Source of the DNA: Ophiostoma sp. CBS 140.51
Lineage: Eukaryota > Ascomycota > Sordariomycetes > Ophiostomatales > Ophiostomataceae
Direction of reading: 5' to 3'
NCBI GenBank assembly: GCA_029298735.1
Contig: JANSLP010000103.1
Span: 31,510 to 95,509, forward strand
Length of the DNA: 64,000 nucleotides
Part shown: positions 19,748 through 30,918 of the stretch, one piece after another
Position numbering within the stretch: position 1 is the stretch's first letter
Layout: each line of letters starts with the position of its first letter
The notes under the pieces: model-generated
What the model was told of the DNA's origin: nothing
The model's input: the letters and a program-made list of their open reading frames with translations, nothing else
Databases searched by the model: none
Program-made: the position numbers and the translations under genes

Positions 19748-21775
19748 GATTACGATGCAGAGTCAATGGGGATGCGAGATGTTGATGGAGATCATGGAGG
19801 GGGAAGAAGAGAAGAGGAGAAAGAAAGAGAAGGGAGGGGGGAGAAAGAAGGATAAAATGCGGCTAGATGAGAGAGAGAGAGCAAAGACGGGCACGAGACA
19901 TCGGAGACGACGGAGGAGGGGAGTGCCTAGAGCTAGCCACAGCTAGCCATAGCTCTTCTCAGCTTGTGATCGCCAACTGACTGTAGCGATGGCTCGATAG
20001 AATATCATTGTACTCTGCAGTGAAAAGACGAAAGAAGATCGACTTGTCGACTTGTCTCTTTTGTCTCTTTTGGAGCATCTTGGCTGCTTGTCGACAAGGC
20101 TAAGCGAGCGATACCCAGTGTACTCAAGTACATGTAGGCCAAGAGAAGGAATGGAGAGGAGCTTTGGAGAAAATGGATGATGCTGCAATGTTGGCGCCTT
20201 TGTTTGTCTTTGGGTGTGGGATGAGTAAAGAGGAGAAAGGAGACGGGAGGAGGTGAGAAGGAGAGAAAGAGAGGAATCGCGTGTAAGTGGGAGGGTATTA
20301 CACAGTACAACTCTAAGGAACTCTAAAGAGAAAGCGGCAGGAAAGCGCAGAAATAAGTGGGGCGCCGCACGGGAACAAGCAAGAACGATGGGTGGGCACT
20401 ACCCGCCGTCCTAGCTGAACTTTCTTTTGTCGTTTGTTCTTTCTTTCCTTTGCGTTTTGTCCGTCGTATTGTCTTTATCTTTGTAACTTCCTCACTGTGC
20501 GCGGCTTGGGCCTTCCCTCGGTGTCCAGTGTGAGGGTTGCACTTTCCTCCGCATTTTCTTTTGGCAGGTGTTGTGTCTACGGTCTGTCCTATTTTGTCGC
20601 ATTTCTCGTCCGCGCTTACCGCCGTGTAAGTGGTACAAAGTACAAATATGGCAAGAACTCATGGAGGGGCGGTAGTGAGGGACATGTGATGGACAGTACT
20701 GTGTTTAGAAGCTGTTGTCTGAGATAAGAGCAGAAGAGGAAGGAGGGGCTGGCGGAGATGATTGCGAAATCAAATCGCAATAGAAGAAAGAGCAGGGGTG
20801 CTTCCTTCCTAGAGAGTGAGAAGCAACAGAACGAGGAAAGAGCGACGGACGACGACGAATGGCAAGTCGAAAAAGGAAGAGCAATTGGAGAGGATAAGAC
20901 CAGAGGATAATGACAAAACAAGGAAAGAGCAACGAACACTCCACGACGAGCGACATTTCCTCACCGCCAATGTCAATCTGAACATGCATACTTCCACAAG
21001 CTCGACCGTCCAGTGTGTGTATATGTATTATCGCATGCTGCGGGGCCTTCGTGGCGCACTGCCTTTAACCCTTTTGCCAAGAAGGGTGAGGTGAGCTGTG
21101 TGATCACTGATAACGATCGGATAGCGCAATGACGTGAGGAGGGGAGGTGCGTTAAGGTGCAAACGAGACAGACAAGAAAACTGGTGCGTCCCATCCATCA
21201 CGTCTTTCGGAAGCAACGTCCGACTCGGGTGGCTGGGCTGCATTTGGCAGGAGGCAACACAAATCTGTTCAAGTCTGTTCAAGTCGAGCATAAATGGATG
21301 CGAATTCATTGAATCGTCCTGCAGTCCCTTTCCGGTGGCTGGGTTTGTGAGGAAAGCAAAAAAAGACACTATTTGATAGAGGCGTTCCTTCTTGCATGCA
21401 ACCTATGCAACCAACCATGCATGCCCTCGGCCTCATTGAGTATAGCCGAAAACGTGTCAAAACGTGCCAAAACGTGCGGCCATGTGGCCTCCCTCCTCAA
21501 ATCATTTTTGAGGCTCTCTCTTTTTTTGAAGTTCCTTGCTGTATATCCAGAGCAATGATTTTTTTTCTCTCCTGGCCCGTCCACATATCCAAGAAAGATA
21601 GAAAAAAATAGCAAACAAAAGCAAATATGATCCAAAAAGAAAATATAGGAAATATATCCAAAAAAGAAGTGTCGAAATATTGAAAAGTAAAATGGGGAGA
21701 TCAAAAAAGAGAATAAGGGAAGAAGAGAAGAAGATGATAAAAGGGTGAAGAAAAAGAAGAGTCTCAAGTAACAGC
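19748..21775. other. Intergenic region between the pseudo-phosphatase start and threonine synthase end
   Basis: About 2 kb. The left side is the promoter of the minus-strand gene starting at 19747 (A/G-rich, i.e. pyrimidine-rich on its sense strand, 19790-19870). The right side, from about 21400, is the AT-rich 3' region of threonine synthase. No coding region or RNA gene is recognised between them. Confidence 0.55.
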
Positions 21776-23509
21776 CTACTGCGCGGACAGCTCCTCGTCG
21801 ACCTGCTTCTGGACCAGAGCGCCGACGGCCTTCCAGTCATTGGCAACCTCCGACACGCGGCGCTCCTTCTCCTCGAGACCGATAAACTCGGTCGGGCGGA
21901 CCTGCTTCTCAAAGTCAAAGTCGCCCTCGTCCTTGAGCGCCATGACAACGGCACCGGCAAACTTGGCCGGGTGCGCCGTCGACAGGGCAACGTGGGGCAC
22001 GTTGGGGCTCGTGCGGCCAATGGAGCGCTCGGCGGCCGTGAAGCCGACGGCCGTGTGGGGGTCCAGAATGTACTGCGTGGCGTTGTTGCCGTACGTGTTC
22101 TTGATGGTGTCGATTGTCTGCGCATCGCTGACGCGCTCGCTCTCAAACGTGCGCCGGGCGGTCTCGAGGACATCCTTGTAGACGGGACCGAAGCCGCCCT
22201 TGGTCTTGAGGTCTTTAAGCCACGTGGCGACCTCCTGGCCGGCCTGCTTCTTGTTCCAGGCGTCGTCCATGCCGGCGACCGCGGCAAACTCGTACGCCAG
22301 GTACCACAGCAGCCGCTCAAAGTTGCTCGACACCAGAATGTCCATGGCCGGACTCAGCGTCTCCTTGACACCGTCCTCGTGCGCCTTGGCGCCGTCGACA
22401 GCCAGGCCGCCCGCACCGTTGGCATTGGCCTCTTGGGCCTGCTGCTCGCGGTGCGACAGCGCGTGCTTCTCGTAGCGGCCCGTCTTCCAGAAGCGGTCCA
22501 GGATATCGTTCTCGTTGGTGGCAATCACGAGCTTGTCGACGGGCAAGCCCATGCGATGGGCAAAGTAGCCGGCGAGGACATCACCGAAATTGCCCGTGGG
22601 CACAACAAACCGCACCTTGTCGCCGACCTTGAAACCCTCGGCCTGCTGTGTGAGCTTAAAGTACGAGTAGAAATAGTAGGTAATCTGGGCGAGGATGCGG
22701 GCAAAGTTAATGGAGTTGACGGCGCCGAGACTGAGGGCCTGGTTGGTGGCCGGGTCGGCAAACAGGGCTTTGACAATGTCCTGGCAGTCGTCAAACGTGC
22801 CCGTCACCGCGAGGTTGTGCACGTTCTTGTCGAGCACAGTCGTCATCTGGGCCTCCTGGATGGGGCTGACACGGCCCTTGGGGTGCAGGATAAAGACCGA
22901 AACGTCCTTCTTGCCTCGTAAGCCGTAAATGGCAGCACTGCCCGTGTCGCCCGACGTGGCGCCGACCACTGTCAAGTGGTGGCGGTCACGGCCGGTCTTG
23001 CCCTCGTTTTTCCGGACCAAGAAGTACTCAAACAGGTTGCCGAGAAACTGCAGCGCAACGTCCTTGAACGCAAACGTGGGGCCGTGGAACAGCTCGAGCA
23101 GGTACAGGTTGTCCTTCATGTGGACGAGGGGCGTGACGTCGTCGGTGCGGAATGTGGCGTAACTGCGGTCGATGATGCCGCGCAGATCGGCTGGTGGGAT
23201 CTCGGACGGCGAGACATAGAGGGACATGATGCGGAAGGCCAGCTCCTGGAACGAAAGGCCGGCCCAGGACTGCCAGTCAGCGGCCTTGGGGATCTCCTGG
23301 GGGATGAACAGGCCACCGTCGGAGCCGAGGCCCTGGAGGACGACCTCCTCGAAAGAGAGCTGTGTGTGTTAGTCAAGGGCGGCAGAAAGCACTGAAAATA
23401 AAATAGGACGAGAGAAAAAACATACATCTTCATCCTCACCGCGGGTCGACAGATACCGCTGCGACGCCGTGTGCGTCTTCTCGGCAACGCCGTTGGACTG
23501 GCCGGACAT
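21776..23509 (-). CDS. THR4: Threonine synthase
   Basis: Two exons, 23426-23509 and 21776-23359, give 555 residues. The 66-nt intron has donor GTATGT, a CTAAC element and a CAG acceptor. Exon 1 supplies the family's N-terminus (SQRYLSTRG), joining to LSFEEVVLQGLGSDGGLFIP. The PLP-binding Lys is K127 in FAFKDVALQF, and the phosphate-binding VGATSGDTGSAA follows. The enzyme converts O-phosphohomoserine to threonine, the last step of threonine synthesis in the cytosol. Length and layout fit fungal Thr4, which is longer than bacterial forms. A GCRE (TGACTCA) lies about 400 bases upstream, consistent with general amino acid control. Divergent from lhs1. Confidence 0.97.
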
Positions 23510-25059
23510 GGCTGTTGTGGTCTGCGGGGTTGGAGAGAGAGGGAGGGGGTATATGGAGGAGAGTCGGAGTCGGAGTCGAGAGAGGGAGGGGAGAGGCGAA
23601 AGCAACAACGACGATGTCGATGTCGATGTTGCGAGAAGTTGCAGTCGGCGCAAAAGAGCGGAAGGTGCGTGTGTTGGCAAAAGTGAAAGAGGGAAAGAAC
23701 GAAGTCAAGATTCGAGAGGAAGGAAGGAGCCCGGGGCAAAACAAAAGTTTTCCGTTCGGCTGGTGGTGGTGCACACTAGACACTATTAGAGCCTTTTTTC
23801 TGGTAGTCGATGGTGTTGGCGTGTTATTTGGCAGGTGTTTTTGGTATTTTGGTGTCTTTCTGTTTTTTGGGGGCGCCGGCTTTCGGCGCTAGGGAGGCAA
23901 GAACTGTGACTCAATCTGGCAACTACAGGTACAATATTGAATTGAGATGCACTATTGTTCCTATGGGGAATGGACGATGGAGTCGAAAAGTCAAAAAGTC
24001 AAATGGAGGGGCAACTGCATGCAATGCGCTTTCCGCGCTGGCGGGTTGGCTCGCTCGCTCCTGCCGTTGAAAGCCCAGGGTGGGCTCTACTCCTGAGAGT
24101 GTGAAGAAGGAGCAACCAAGGACATAACTCTATGACACTGCTGGCTTCCGCAGCCTATGTCTACTTGTAGGCACTTGCACTCCAGCTGACGCCATAGTGC
24201 GCTGCCATCCGTACTTCGTACTGTATTTTGTTTCTCTGCATCTTGTCTTGTGCAACATGCCGGTCGTACACATCTCATCGCTCGGCGACGATGAACGGCG
24301 TAAAGCAGCAGGTGCAGACATCGGCGACATGACAGCTGCATTCTTATTTTATTTCTGTTCATTTCTGTTCGTTTTATTGGTCCTGTTTCTGAGTGCTAGC
24401 CAAGCGGTTCGTTGGGCTTTACCGAGAATCGGAAGTGGCTGCCAGCTGACGCCAGCTGCCAGACTCAGGACTAGCTACCATAATATATGGGTCTGGCCCC
24501 TTATCGCTTTATCGGACCCCAGCTCCAGGGACGGCCCTCCAAGACTCCAAGCTGTCCTTTTGCTCCCTGGCTTTTGCTGTCCTTTTGTCTTTTGTCCGAC
24601 GTCAGACCGCAGCCTCTCGCCTCGATCGCGGCGCAACCCACAACCACTTCTTCCACCACGACTTGTTGGCGGAAATCAATCTCTCGGAAACACAGTGTCG
24701 CTTCTGGAATAAGGCCAGATCACACACGTGGGATTTTTCTCAATCTTTTGGGGGGGTTTCTTTTTCTTGTTCCCCTTTCCTTTTTCCTTTGATCCATTCT
24801 TTCTTTTTGTTTCTTTTTCTTTTTCTATTCCTCGAAACCGTCGTCGACTCTGAACCCTAATTTCGACGAGGGCCGACCAACCTCTTTATTTGGCCACGTT
24901 GACTACGCTGGTCCACCTTTACGTCGTACTGGACTTTGTGCTTCCGACGCACTCTCCAGTTTTTCTCGACTTCTCGACTTCTCGACTTTTCGATTTCTCG
25001 ACAACTTCCTCCGATCTTCACGTCGCCTTCTCTTTTTTTCTTCCTCGACCACAACCACA
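23510..25059. other. Divergent promoter region (THR4 / lhs1)
   Basis: About 1.55 kb. THR4-proximal sequence is purine-rich (pyrimidine-rich on its sense strand). On the lhs1 side are a TTCnnGAA heat-shock half-element pair (24702-24709), a CACGTG (24725-24730), a pyrimidine tract (24735-24830) and three tandem TTCTCGAC units with degenerate continuation (24963-25002). An exact TACTTCGTA is at 24212-24220. No gene is supported. Confidence 0.55.
23907..23913. promoter_or_regulatory. Candidate GCRE (TGACTCA) upstream of threonine synthase
   Basis: A perfect TGACTCA, the site of Gcn4/CPC1/CpcA bZIP factors that induce amino acid synthesis genes on starvation, lies 398 bases upstream of the THR4 ATG. 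A 7-mer of this kind is expected several times per 64 kb by chance, so the support is its position next to a biosynthetic gene. Confidence 0.45.
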
Positions 25060-28000
25060 ATGGCGAGACGAACAATATCCCTGCGGCTCGCCTTTGCGGG
25101 TCTCGTTCTCTTTGCGTGCCATGTCCTGGCTGCGTCGGCCGTTCTTGGTGTCGACCTGGGCACAGAATACATAAAGGCGGCTCTGGTCAAGCCAGGCATC
25201 CCCCTCGAGATTGTTCTCACAAAAGACTCTCGGCGGAAAGAAATCGCCGCCGTTGCTTTCAAGACGCCCCAGGGCGGGCCCAAGGCCGGTGACTACCCCG
25301 AGCGCGCATATGGCTCTGACGCCATGGCCCTGGCGGCCCGTTTTCCGGGCGACGTCTACCCGAACCTCAAGGCCCTTCTCGGCGTGACTCTGGATGGCAG
25401 TGAGGGTGCGAGTGCTGTGATTCAAGAGTACGCTGCTCGTCACCCGTCTCTGAAGCTCGAGGCCGCTTTTAAGGACCGCCAGACGGTAGCTCTCAAGAGC
25501 AGCGGCGCTTTCGTGGAGAGCGAGGACGCCTGGATGGTCGAGGAGCTGCTGGCCATGGAGCTCAAGAGTGTACGTCGCAACGCCGAGGCCCTGGCTGGCT
25601 CGGATACATCGGTGCGCGCCGCCGTCATTACGGTCCCGCCGTTTTACACGGCCGACGAGAAGCGTGCGGTCGAGCTGGCTGCGAACCTGGCCGGCCTGCG
25701 TGTTTTGTCTCTTATTAGCGACGGCCTCTCTGTCGGCATCAACTACGCCACCAGCCGCCAGTTCCCCAGCGTTGATAGCGTCAAAGGCAAGGAGGCCGGT
25801 AAGCCCGAGGTGCACATGGTCTTTGATATGGGTGCTGGCTCGACCAAGGCGACTGTGTTGCGCTTCCAGAGCCGCTCCGTCAAGGACGTGGGCAAGTTCA
25901 ACAAGACCGTCCAGGAGGTCGATGTTCTCGGCAGCGGCTGGGACCGCACGCTCGGTGGTGATGCCCTCAACGCCCTCATCATCGATGACATGGTGGCTCA
26001 GTTTGTCGACAGCAAGGCCGCCAAGGCGGCAGGAGTCTCGGCCACCACCGTCCAGGCCCACGGCCGCACCATTGCCAAGCTCAGCAAAGAAGCCGAGCGC
26101 ATCCGCCACGTCCTCAGCGCCAACACCAACACCGCCGCCAGCTTTGAGGGGCTGTACAACGACATTGACTTCCGCTACAAGATTAGCCGCGCCGACTTTG
26201 AGACCATGGCCGAGGCCCACAGCGTGCGTGTGAACGCGGCGGTCCAGGACGCCCTGCGCATGGCCAGTCTTACTGTGGCCGACCTCGACTCGGTCATTCT
26301 GCACGGCGGCGCCACCCGTACGCCGTTTGTCCAGAAACAGCTCGAGCAGGTCTTTGGCGGTGCCAGCAAGCTCCGCACCAACGTCAACGCCGACGAAGCC
26401 GCCGTCTTTGGTGCCGGGTTCCGTGCCGCCGAGCTCAGCCCCAGTTTTAGGGTCAAGGAGATTCGTGTCTCGGAGGGTGCCGTCTACGGTGTTACCATGA
26501 AGCCTGCCGCTGACGACGCTAGTGTCCTGTCTGAACGCCAAATCTGGGTGCCCACATCGCACACCGGCCCTGTGGCTTCGACGCAAGAGTTTGTTTACCA
26601 GCTGAGCGAGGACAACAAGGCCGAGGCTTCTGTGGTGTTTTACCAGCAGGTGCCCGGCCCGGATGGCAAGCTCGTCGAGTCGGCCGTCAAGACGTTTGCG
26701 AGCTCCAACCTGACGGCAACATTTGACAAGCTGGTCGAGAAGCACGCGTGCGAGCCGAGCACCATCCAGTTCAAGCTTGGCCTGCGCCTGAGTGCTGACA
26801 CTGGCGAGGTCGAGGTGGTCAGGGCCGTCGCCACATGCGAGGCCGAGGGCCCGGAAAAGGAGAGCATCATGGACGGCGTCAAGAACCTGTTTGGCTTTGG
26901 TAAGAACAAGGACCAGCAGCCACTCGAGGGCGAGGCCGACGAGGATGCTGAGGCGGATGCCACCTCGTCCTCCTCTTCCACCTCTTCCACCTTTTCTTCC
27001 ACCTCTTCGTCTGCCTCTTCATCTTCTTCGGCCGCTGCCGCTGCTGATGACAAGGACAAGGAGCCGGCCAAGAAGGAAAGGGTCCCCATTGCCATCCCGG
27101 TCAAGTTTACTCTCGAAGAGGCCGGCGTTCGCGCCCTGTCCGACACCGAGCTGCAATCCGTCAAGAAGCGTCTCCAGGCTTTCGACGCCTCCGACCGCGC
27201 CCGCCTCCAGCGCGAAGAGAGCTTCAACCAGCTGGAGTCGTTTACATACAAGGTCCGCAGCCTGCTCGAGAGCGACGAGTTTATCGCGGCGTCGACGCCC
27301 ATCGAGCGCTCTACCCTTGAAGAAATGCGCAGCGAGACCAGCGACTGGCTTTATGAGGGTGGTGCTGATGCTACGACCGAAGAGCTCAAGAAGAAGTACA
27401 CGGCCCTTAAGACGCCTGTCGACGCCATTGAGACGCGTATTTCCGAGGGAGAAAAGCGGCCTGAGCTGATCAAGGGTTTGCGGGAGGCGCTCAAGCAGAG
27501 CCGCGACTTTGCCAACTCGATCCGCGACCGGATCGTCGAGTACGAAGACTTCCAGGCCGCCAAGGCCGCTTCGTCTTCAACCTCCACCACGTCTTCAGCC
27601 GCCTCGGAAGAAACGCCTGCCAAGGCCGACTTTGACGGTCTTGAAGACGACGAGCCAGTCGTCGCCGCGGCCGCCTCTGAGGAGTCCCCCGAAGACCGCG
27701 GCCCCGTCCCGCCGATCTACACGCGCGACGACCTCAAGGAGTCCGAGGACCTGGCCGCGTCGGTGGGTGCATGGCTCGACGAGAAGGAGGCTGCCCAAGC
27801 CAAACTAGGCCCCACGGATGATCCCGTCCTGACAGCCAAGGAGCTGCAGGCCAAGCGCGACCACCTCGACAAGGTCGGCCTGGACCTGGCCATGAAGGCT
27901 GTGCGTAACTTTGAAAAGACGCAGAAGAAGGGTGGCAGCGACAGCAAGAGCAAGTCGAGCAAGTCCAAGAAGACGAGCAAGACAAAGACCAAGACGGCCT

Positions 28001-28098
28001 CGACGTCGTCATCGTCTTCAACGTCGACCTCGTCTACCGAGGCCAAGCCATCAAAGCAGGCCACCCAGGACGAGGAGATTAAGCACGAGGAGCTGTAA
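25060..28098 (+). CDS. lhs1: ER-lumenal Hsp70-like chaperone Lhs1 (GRP170/HYOU1 type)
   Basis: A 1012-residue, single-exon protein. A signal peptide covers about 1-26. The ATPase domain begins at VLGVDLGTEYIKAALVKPG (28-46), with the phosphate-2 motif VFDMGAGSTKAT and the adenosine motif LHGGATRTPFV. The substrate domain is followed by an acidic, Ser-rich loop (about 625-665) and an extended helical C-terminal region, features that separate the GRP170 family from ordinary BiP (about 650-680 residues). The Lys/Ser/Thr-rich tail ends in KHEEL, an HDEL-like ER retrieval signal. Lhs1 acts as a nucleotide exchange factor and holdase for BiP during translocation. Its retrieval would depend on Erd2, encoded at 6384. 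The start is the ATG in an ACAATGG context directly followed by the signal peptide. Confidence 0.96.
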   Translation: MARRTISLRLAFAGLVLFACHVLAASAVLGVDLGTEYIKAALVKPGIPLEIVLTKDSRRKEIAAVAFKTPQGGPKAGDYPERAYGSDAMALAARFPGDVYPNLKALLGVTLDGSEGASAVIQEYAARHPSLKLEAAFKDRQTVALKSSGAFVESEDAWMVEELLAMELKSVRRNAEALAGSDTSVRAAVITVPPFYTADEKRAVELAANLAGLRVLSLISDGLSVGINYATSRQFPSVDSVKGKEAGKPEVHMVFDMGAGSTKATVLRFQSRSVKDVGKFNKTVQEVDVLGSGWDRTLGGDALNALIIDDMVAQFVDSKAAKAAGVSATTVQAHGRTIAKLSKEAERIRHVLSANTNTAASFEGLYNDIDFRYKISRADFETMAEAHSVRVNAAVQDALRMASLTVADLDSVILHGGATRTPFVQKQLEQVFGGASKLRTNVNADEAAVFGAGFRAAELSPSFRVKEIRVSEGAVYGVTMKPAADDASVLSERQIWVPTSHTGPVASTQEFVYQLSEDNKAEASVVFYQQVPGPDGKLVESAVKTFASSNLTATFDKLVEKHACEPSTIQFKLGLRLSADTGEVEVVRAVATCEAEGPEKESIMDGVKNLFGFGKNKDQQPLEGEADEDAEADATSSSSSTSSTFSSTSSSASSSSSAAAAADDKDKEPAKKERVPIAIPVKFTLEEAGVRALSDTELQSVKKRLQAFDASDRARLQREESFNQLESFTYKVRSLLESDEFIAASTPIERSTLEEMRSETSDWLYEGGADATTEELKKKYTALKTPVDAIETRISEGEKRPELIKGLREALKQSRDFANSIRDRIVEYEDFQAAKAASSSTSTTSSAASEETPAKADFDGLEDDEPVVAAAASEESPEDRGPVPPIYTRDDLKESEDLAASVGAWLDEKEAAQAKLGPTDDPVLTAKELQAKRDHLDKVGLDLAMKAVRNFEKTQKKGGSDSKSKSSKSKKTSKTKTKTASTSSSSSTSTSSTEAKPSKQATQDEEIKHEEL

Positions 28099-29637
28099 AC
28101 TCAGAACGACAAGTCTACAATAAATATGCTGCATGGCCTTGCTTTTCTCTTCTGTCGTCTCTTTTTGCCGTCTTTTCGTTCTTTTTTATGGAGTTTTCGG
28201 AGCTTACATGATATTTGTTTTGTGTTTTGTGATGTTGAGACTTTTACATATGCGGCATAGAAATAAAAGGATGAAGAAATGGATTAAAATAAATCAATAA
28301 AAAAGAAGATACCACCTGCATTGTTTCACCTTTTTTTCAATGTGAATAATATGAGTAAACGATTGAGACGACCTGCCAAGTAGCGGCCAAACAAAACAAA
28401 ACGATATGTTGCACACGGCAGCCAAGCCAGGGGTACAGCTGCTTTGTCGTGTCTGTTATGTGACCACATGTGTACAAGGGAGTAAGGAGAAACAAGCTGA
28501 TGAAAAAGACGGTATGGAAACAAACGATTTACTTTTTGATGTATGTTATATTCTAGAAAGTTTATGAAATAAAAACAAATACCGATTTCCAATCATGATT
28601 TAAAAAAATAACCAAAAAATCAATGAATAAGCACAAATAAATGGACGTTTTTTACAGTTTGCTCTGACTTATGTTCTGCCCATCGACGTGGTCCTTGTTC
28701 TTTTCTTTTTGTGTGGGATTGATTAAGACTTCGTTCCTGAAATTACAAACAGAGCACAAACGAATTGAACACTGGACACGACTGGAAACAACTAAACACA
28801 GCATTTGACAGGAACAGAGATACAAGAATAAAACAGATGGAGAAACAGCGAGACAAAAAAGAAACAACGAAACAAGACGTAAGTAGATGCTCTCAAATAC
28901 AAACACATTGGCGGTCCTACTGTCGTACAAGAATACAGAACACAAAAAATACAGACGAGGCAGACGAGACAGACGAGACAAGGCCGGCCAACGTGCGTAT
29001 GGAGAGGCTACATTTGCGGGGAGGTGCATCCGACGGGAGCAAGGTAGGTGACTTTAATACTCTGTTTCTTACATCGTAGAAGACTGTCTTGGGGGATCGC
29101 CAAAATGGAGATTGGCGCACCTTGCACCTGCCCCGACAGACATGTACCACGCGGTCCGGTGCAGAACCGAAAGACACGTCCACAGGCCAAGGAGCCAAGG
29201 CAAGAGCATTGCACACGCACAAAACACAAAGTTGGCCGAGAAAGGAACGATGCGGTAGGCGTAGGCGTAGGCGTATGCGTAGACGAGAGACGCGTACCTT
29301 CCTACCTGGGAAGCCGTTTGTTTCTCCATCGCGCTCTTTCGCTCTTTCCTTGTCTTGCCTATGTCCTGTTAGGGAAGTCACGACCTGCTTTAAAAGGGCA
29401 CGATGATGTCGCTCCTTCTTATTCAGTCCACAGCAGCAAAGGCCTTCCCCCTATTTTATCACAAGGTGCCCTCATTCCCACCTTGACTCTGTTCTCCTCA
29501 TAGTCGCTCCTTTTCTTCGCTATCGTCGTTTGCTACCTTTCTCTTCACCGATCTATTCACAATCTTGACCATCTGGCCGTCGCCACTTACATTTATTTAC
29601 ACTCATTTCTGACTGTTGATATCGCGTCTTGTTCGAT
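28099..29637. other. Intergenic region, lhs1 3' side to aspartic protease promoter
   Basis: About 1.5 kb. An AATAAA lies shortly after the lhs1 stop, and 28240-28650 is AT-rich. GACGAGGCA/GACGAGACA units repeat at 28953-28981, and five 6-base units of GTAGGC type occupy 29255-29284. A pyrimidine-rich leader precedes the protease gene. No gene is supported. Confidence 0.55.
29255..29284. repeat. Hexanucleotide tandem repeat (GTAGGC)
   Basis: Three exact copies of GTAGGC are followed by GTATGC and GTAGAC. Non-coding. Confidence 0.85.
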
Positions 29638-30918
29638 ATGCGTTACTCCTCGCTCGCGTCGTTGACGCTTCTGCTAAAGACTGGCACTGTGTTGGCAGAT
29701 TCTTCTGGCTTTGTCGATGGCGGATCGTTTGCCGTTGATCTTGTCCGCAACAATGACTACCGCAGAAACGGCGCGGCCGAGCTCGCCTGGGCCTACGCCA
29801 AGTACAACAAGAACCCGGCGGCCTTTCACAGGAACACAAACGCTAACAACCGCGTGTCCTCGGGCCCCATCGGGGCGTACAACCAGAGCTACGACCGCGA
29901 ATACTTGAGCCCTGTGTACATGGGCACGCCCGGGCAGCTCTGCTGGCTCGACATTGACACCGGCTCGGGAGACTTGTAAGGCTGCATAGAAACGGGGGTT
30001 TTCAGCGTCTCGGAACAAACATTGTTAACACACACCGCTAGATGGCTCTTCAGCTCCGACACGCCGAGCTTCTACTTGGATGGACAGGAGATTTACCACC
30101 CCGAAAAGTCCCATACCTCGGTCAACGTGGCCAACGCCAGCTGGTCCATTACCTACGGCGATGGCAGCTATGCGGGTGGCGGCATCTACCGCGACTCCGT
30201 CCGGATCGGCAATGTGTCGCTGCACAATGCAACGGTTGAGTCCGCCACGGCCGTGTCCCGCAGCCTGACGACGGACCCGGTCATGTCGGGCATTCTGGGT
30301 CTGGCCCTGAACCACTCGAGCACGACCTACCCGCAACAGCCCACCCTCCTCGACTCGCTCCGCCCCGAGCTCGACGAAAACCTGTTTGCCGCCGACCTCA
30401 AGTACCAAAACGTCGGCCAGTACCATTTCGGCTACATCAACGAGAGTTCGTATGTGGGGGATATTTCCTGGCGGCCCGTCCTGCCGCAGTCTGGCTTCTG
30501 GGAGTTTTACATCCAGTCGATCCACGTCGGCGGCGACAATGTCTGGCGCATGCATAACTGGCCCATGGTTGCTGATACGGGCACCACTTTGCTGCTGCTA
30601 CCGACCGACTTGGTCGAGCTGTACTGGTCCTTTGTCCCCGGCGCCTACATGAGCGACGTCTACTACGGCTGGGTTTTCCCTTGCAACGCGACGCTGCCCG
30701 TGCTCGATTTCGGGTTTGTCGACGACCACTGGAACGCGACGATCCCGGGCCACTATTTCAATTTCCAGAATGTCAGCGACACGCTGTGCTATGGTGGCAT
30801 CCAGGACAGCATGGAACCGTTTGGTATTCTGGGCGATGCCTTTTTGAAGGCGCTGTACGTCATCTTTGACATGGAGCACTCGCGCGTTGGTCTCGCAGCA
30901 AAGAAGCTGCTGTCGTAG
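29638..30918 (+). CDS. Secreted pepsin-type aspartic protease (family A1)
   Basis: Two exons, 29638-29975 and 30042-30918, encode 404 residues. The intron interrupts the codon just before Trp in the first active-site loop (donor GTAAGG, acceptor CTAG). Residues 1-20 form a signal peptide and about 21-75 a propeptide. The catalytic aspartates are in DIDTGSGDLW (near residue 106) and ADTGTTLLLLP (D291), and the flap region around SYAGGGIYRD is present. The layout resembles penicillopepsin/aspergillopepsin-type enzymes, which hydrolyse proteins at acid pH outside the cell. There is no C-terminal membrane or GPI segment, so secretion is likely. The start is taken at the ATG at 29638, which begins the signal peptide. 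Confidence 0.93.

Noticed and set aside
21971..22921. A 316-codon plus-strand open frame over threonine synthase
   Set aside because: Shadow of a conserved enzyme gene.
25018..26745. A 575-codon open frame antisense to lhs1
   Set aside because: It mirrors a strongly conserved Hsp70 gene. The antisense frame arises from C/G-rich third positions and has no domain of its own.
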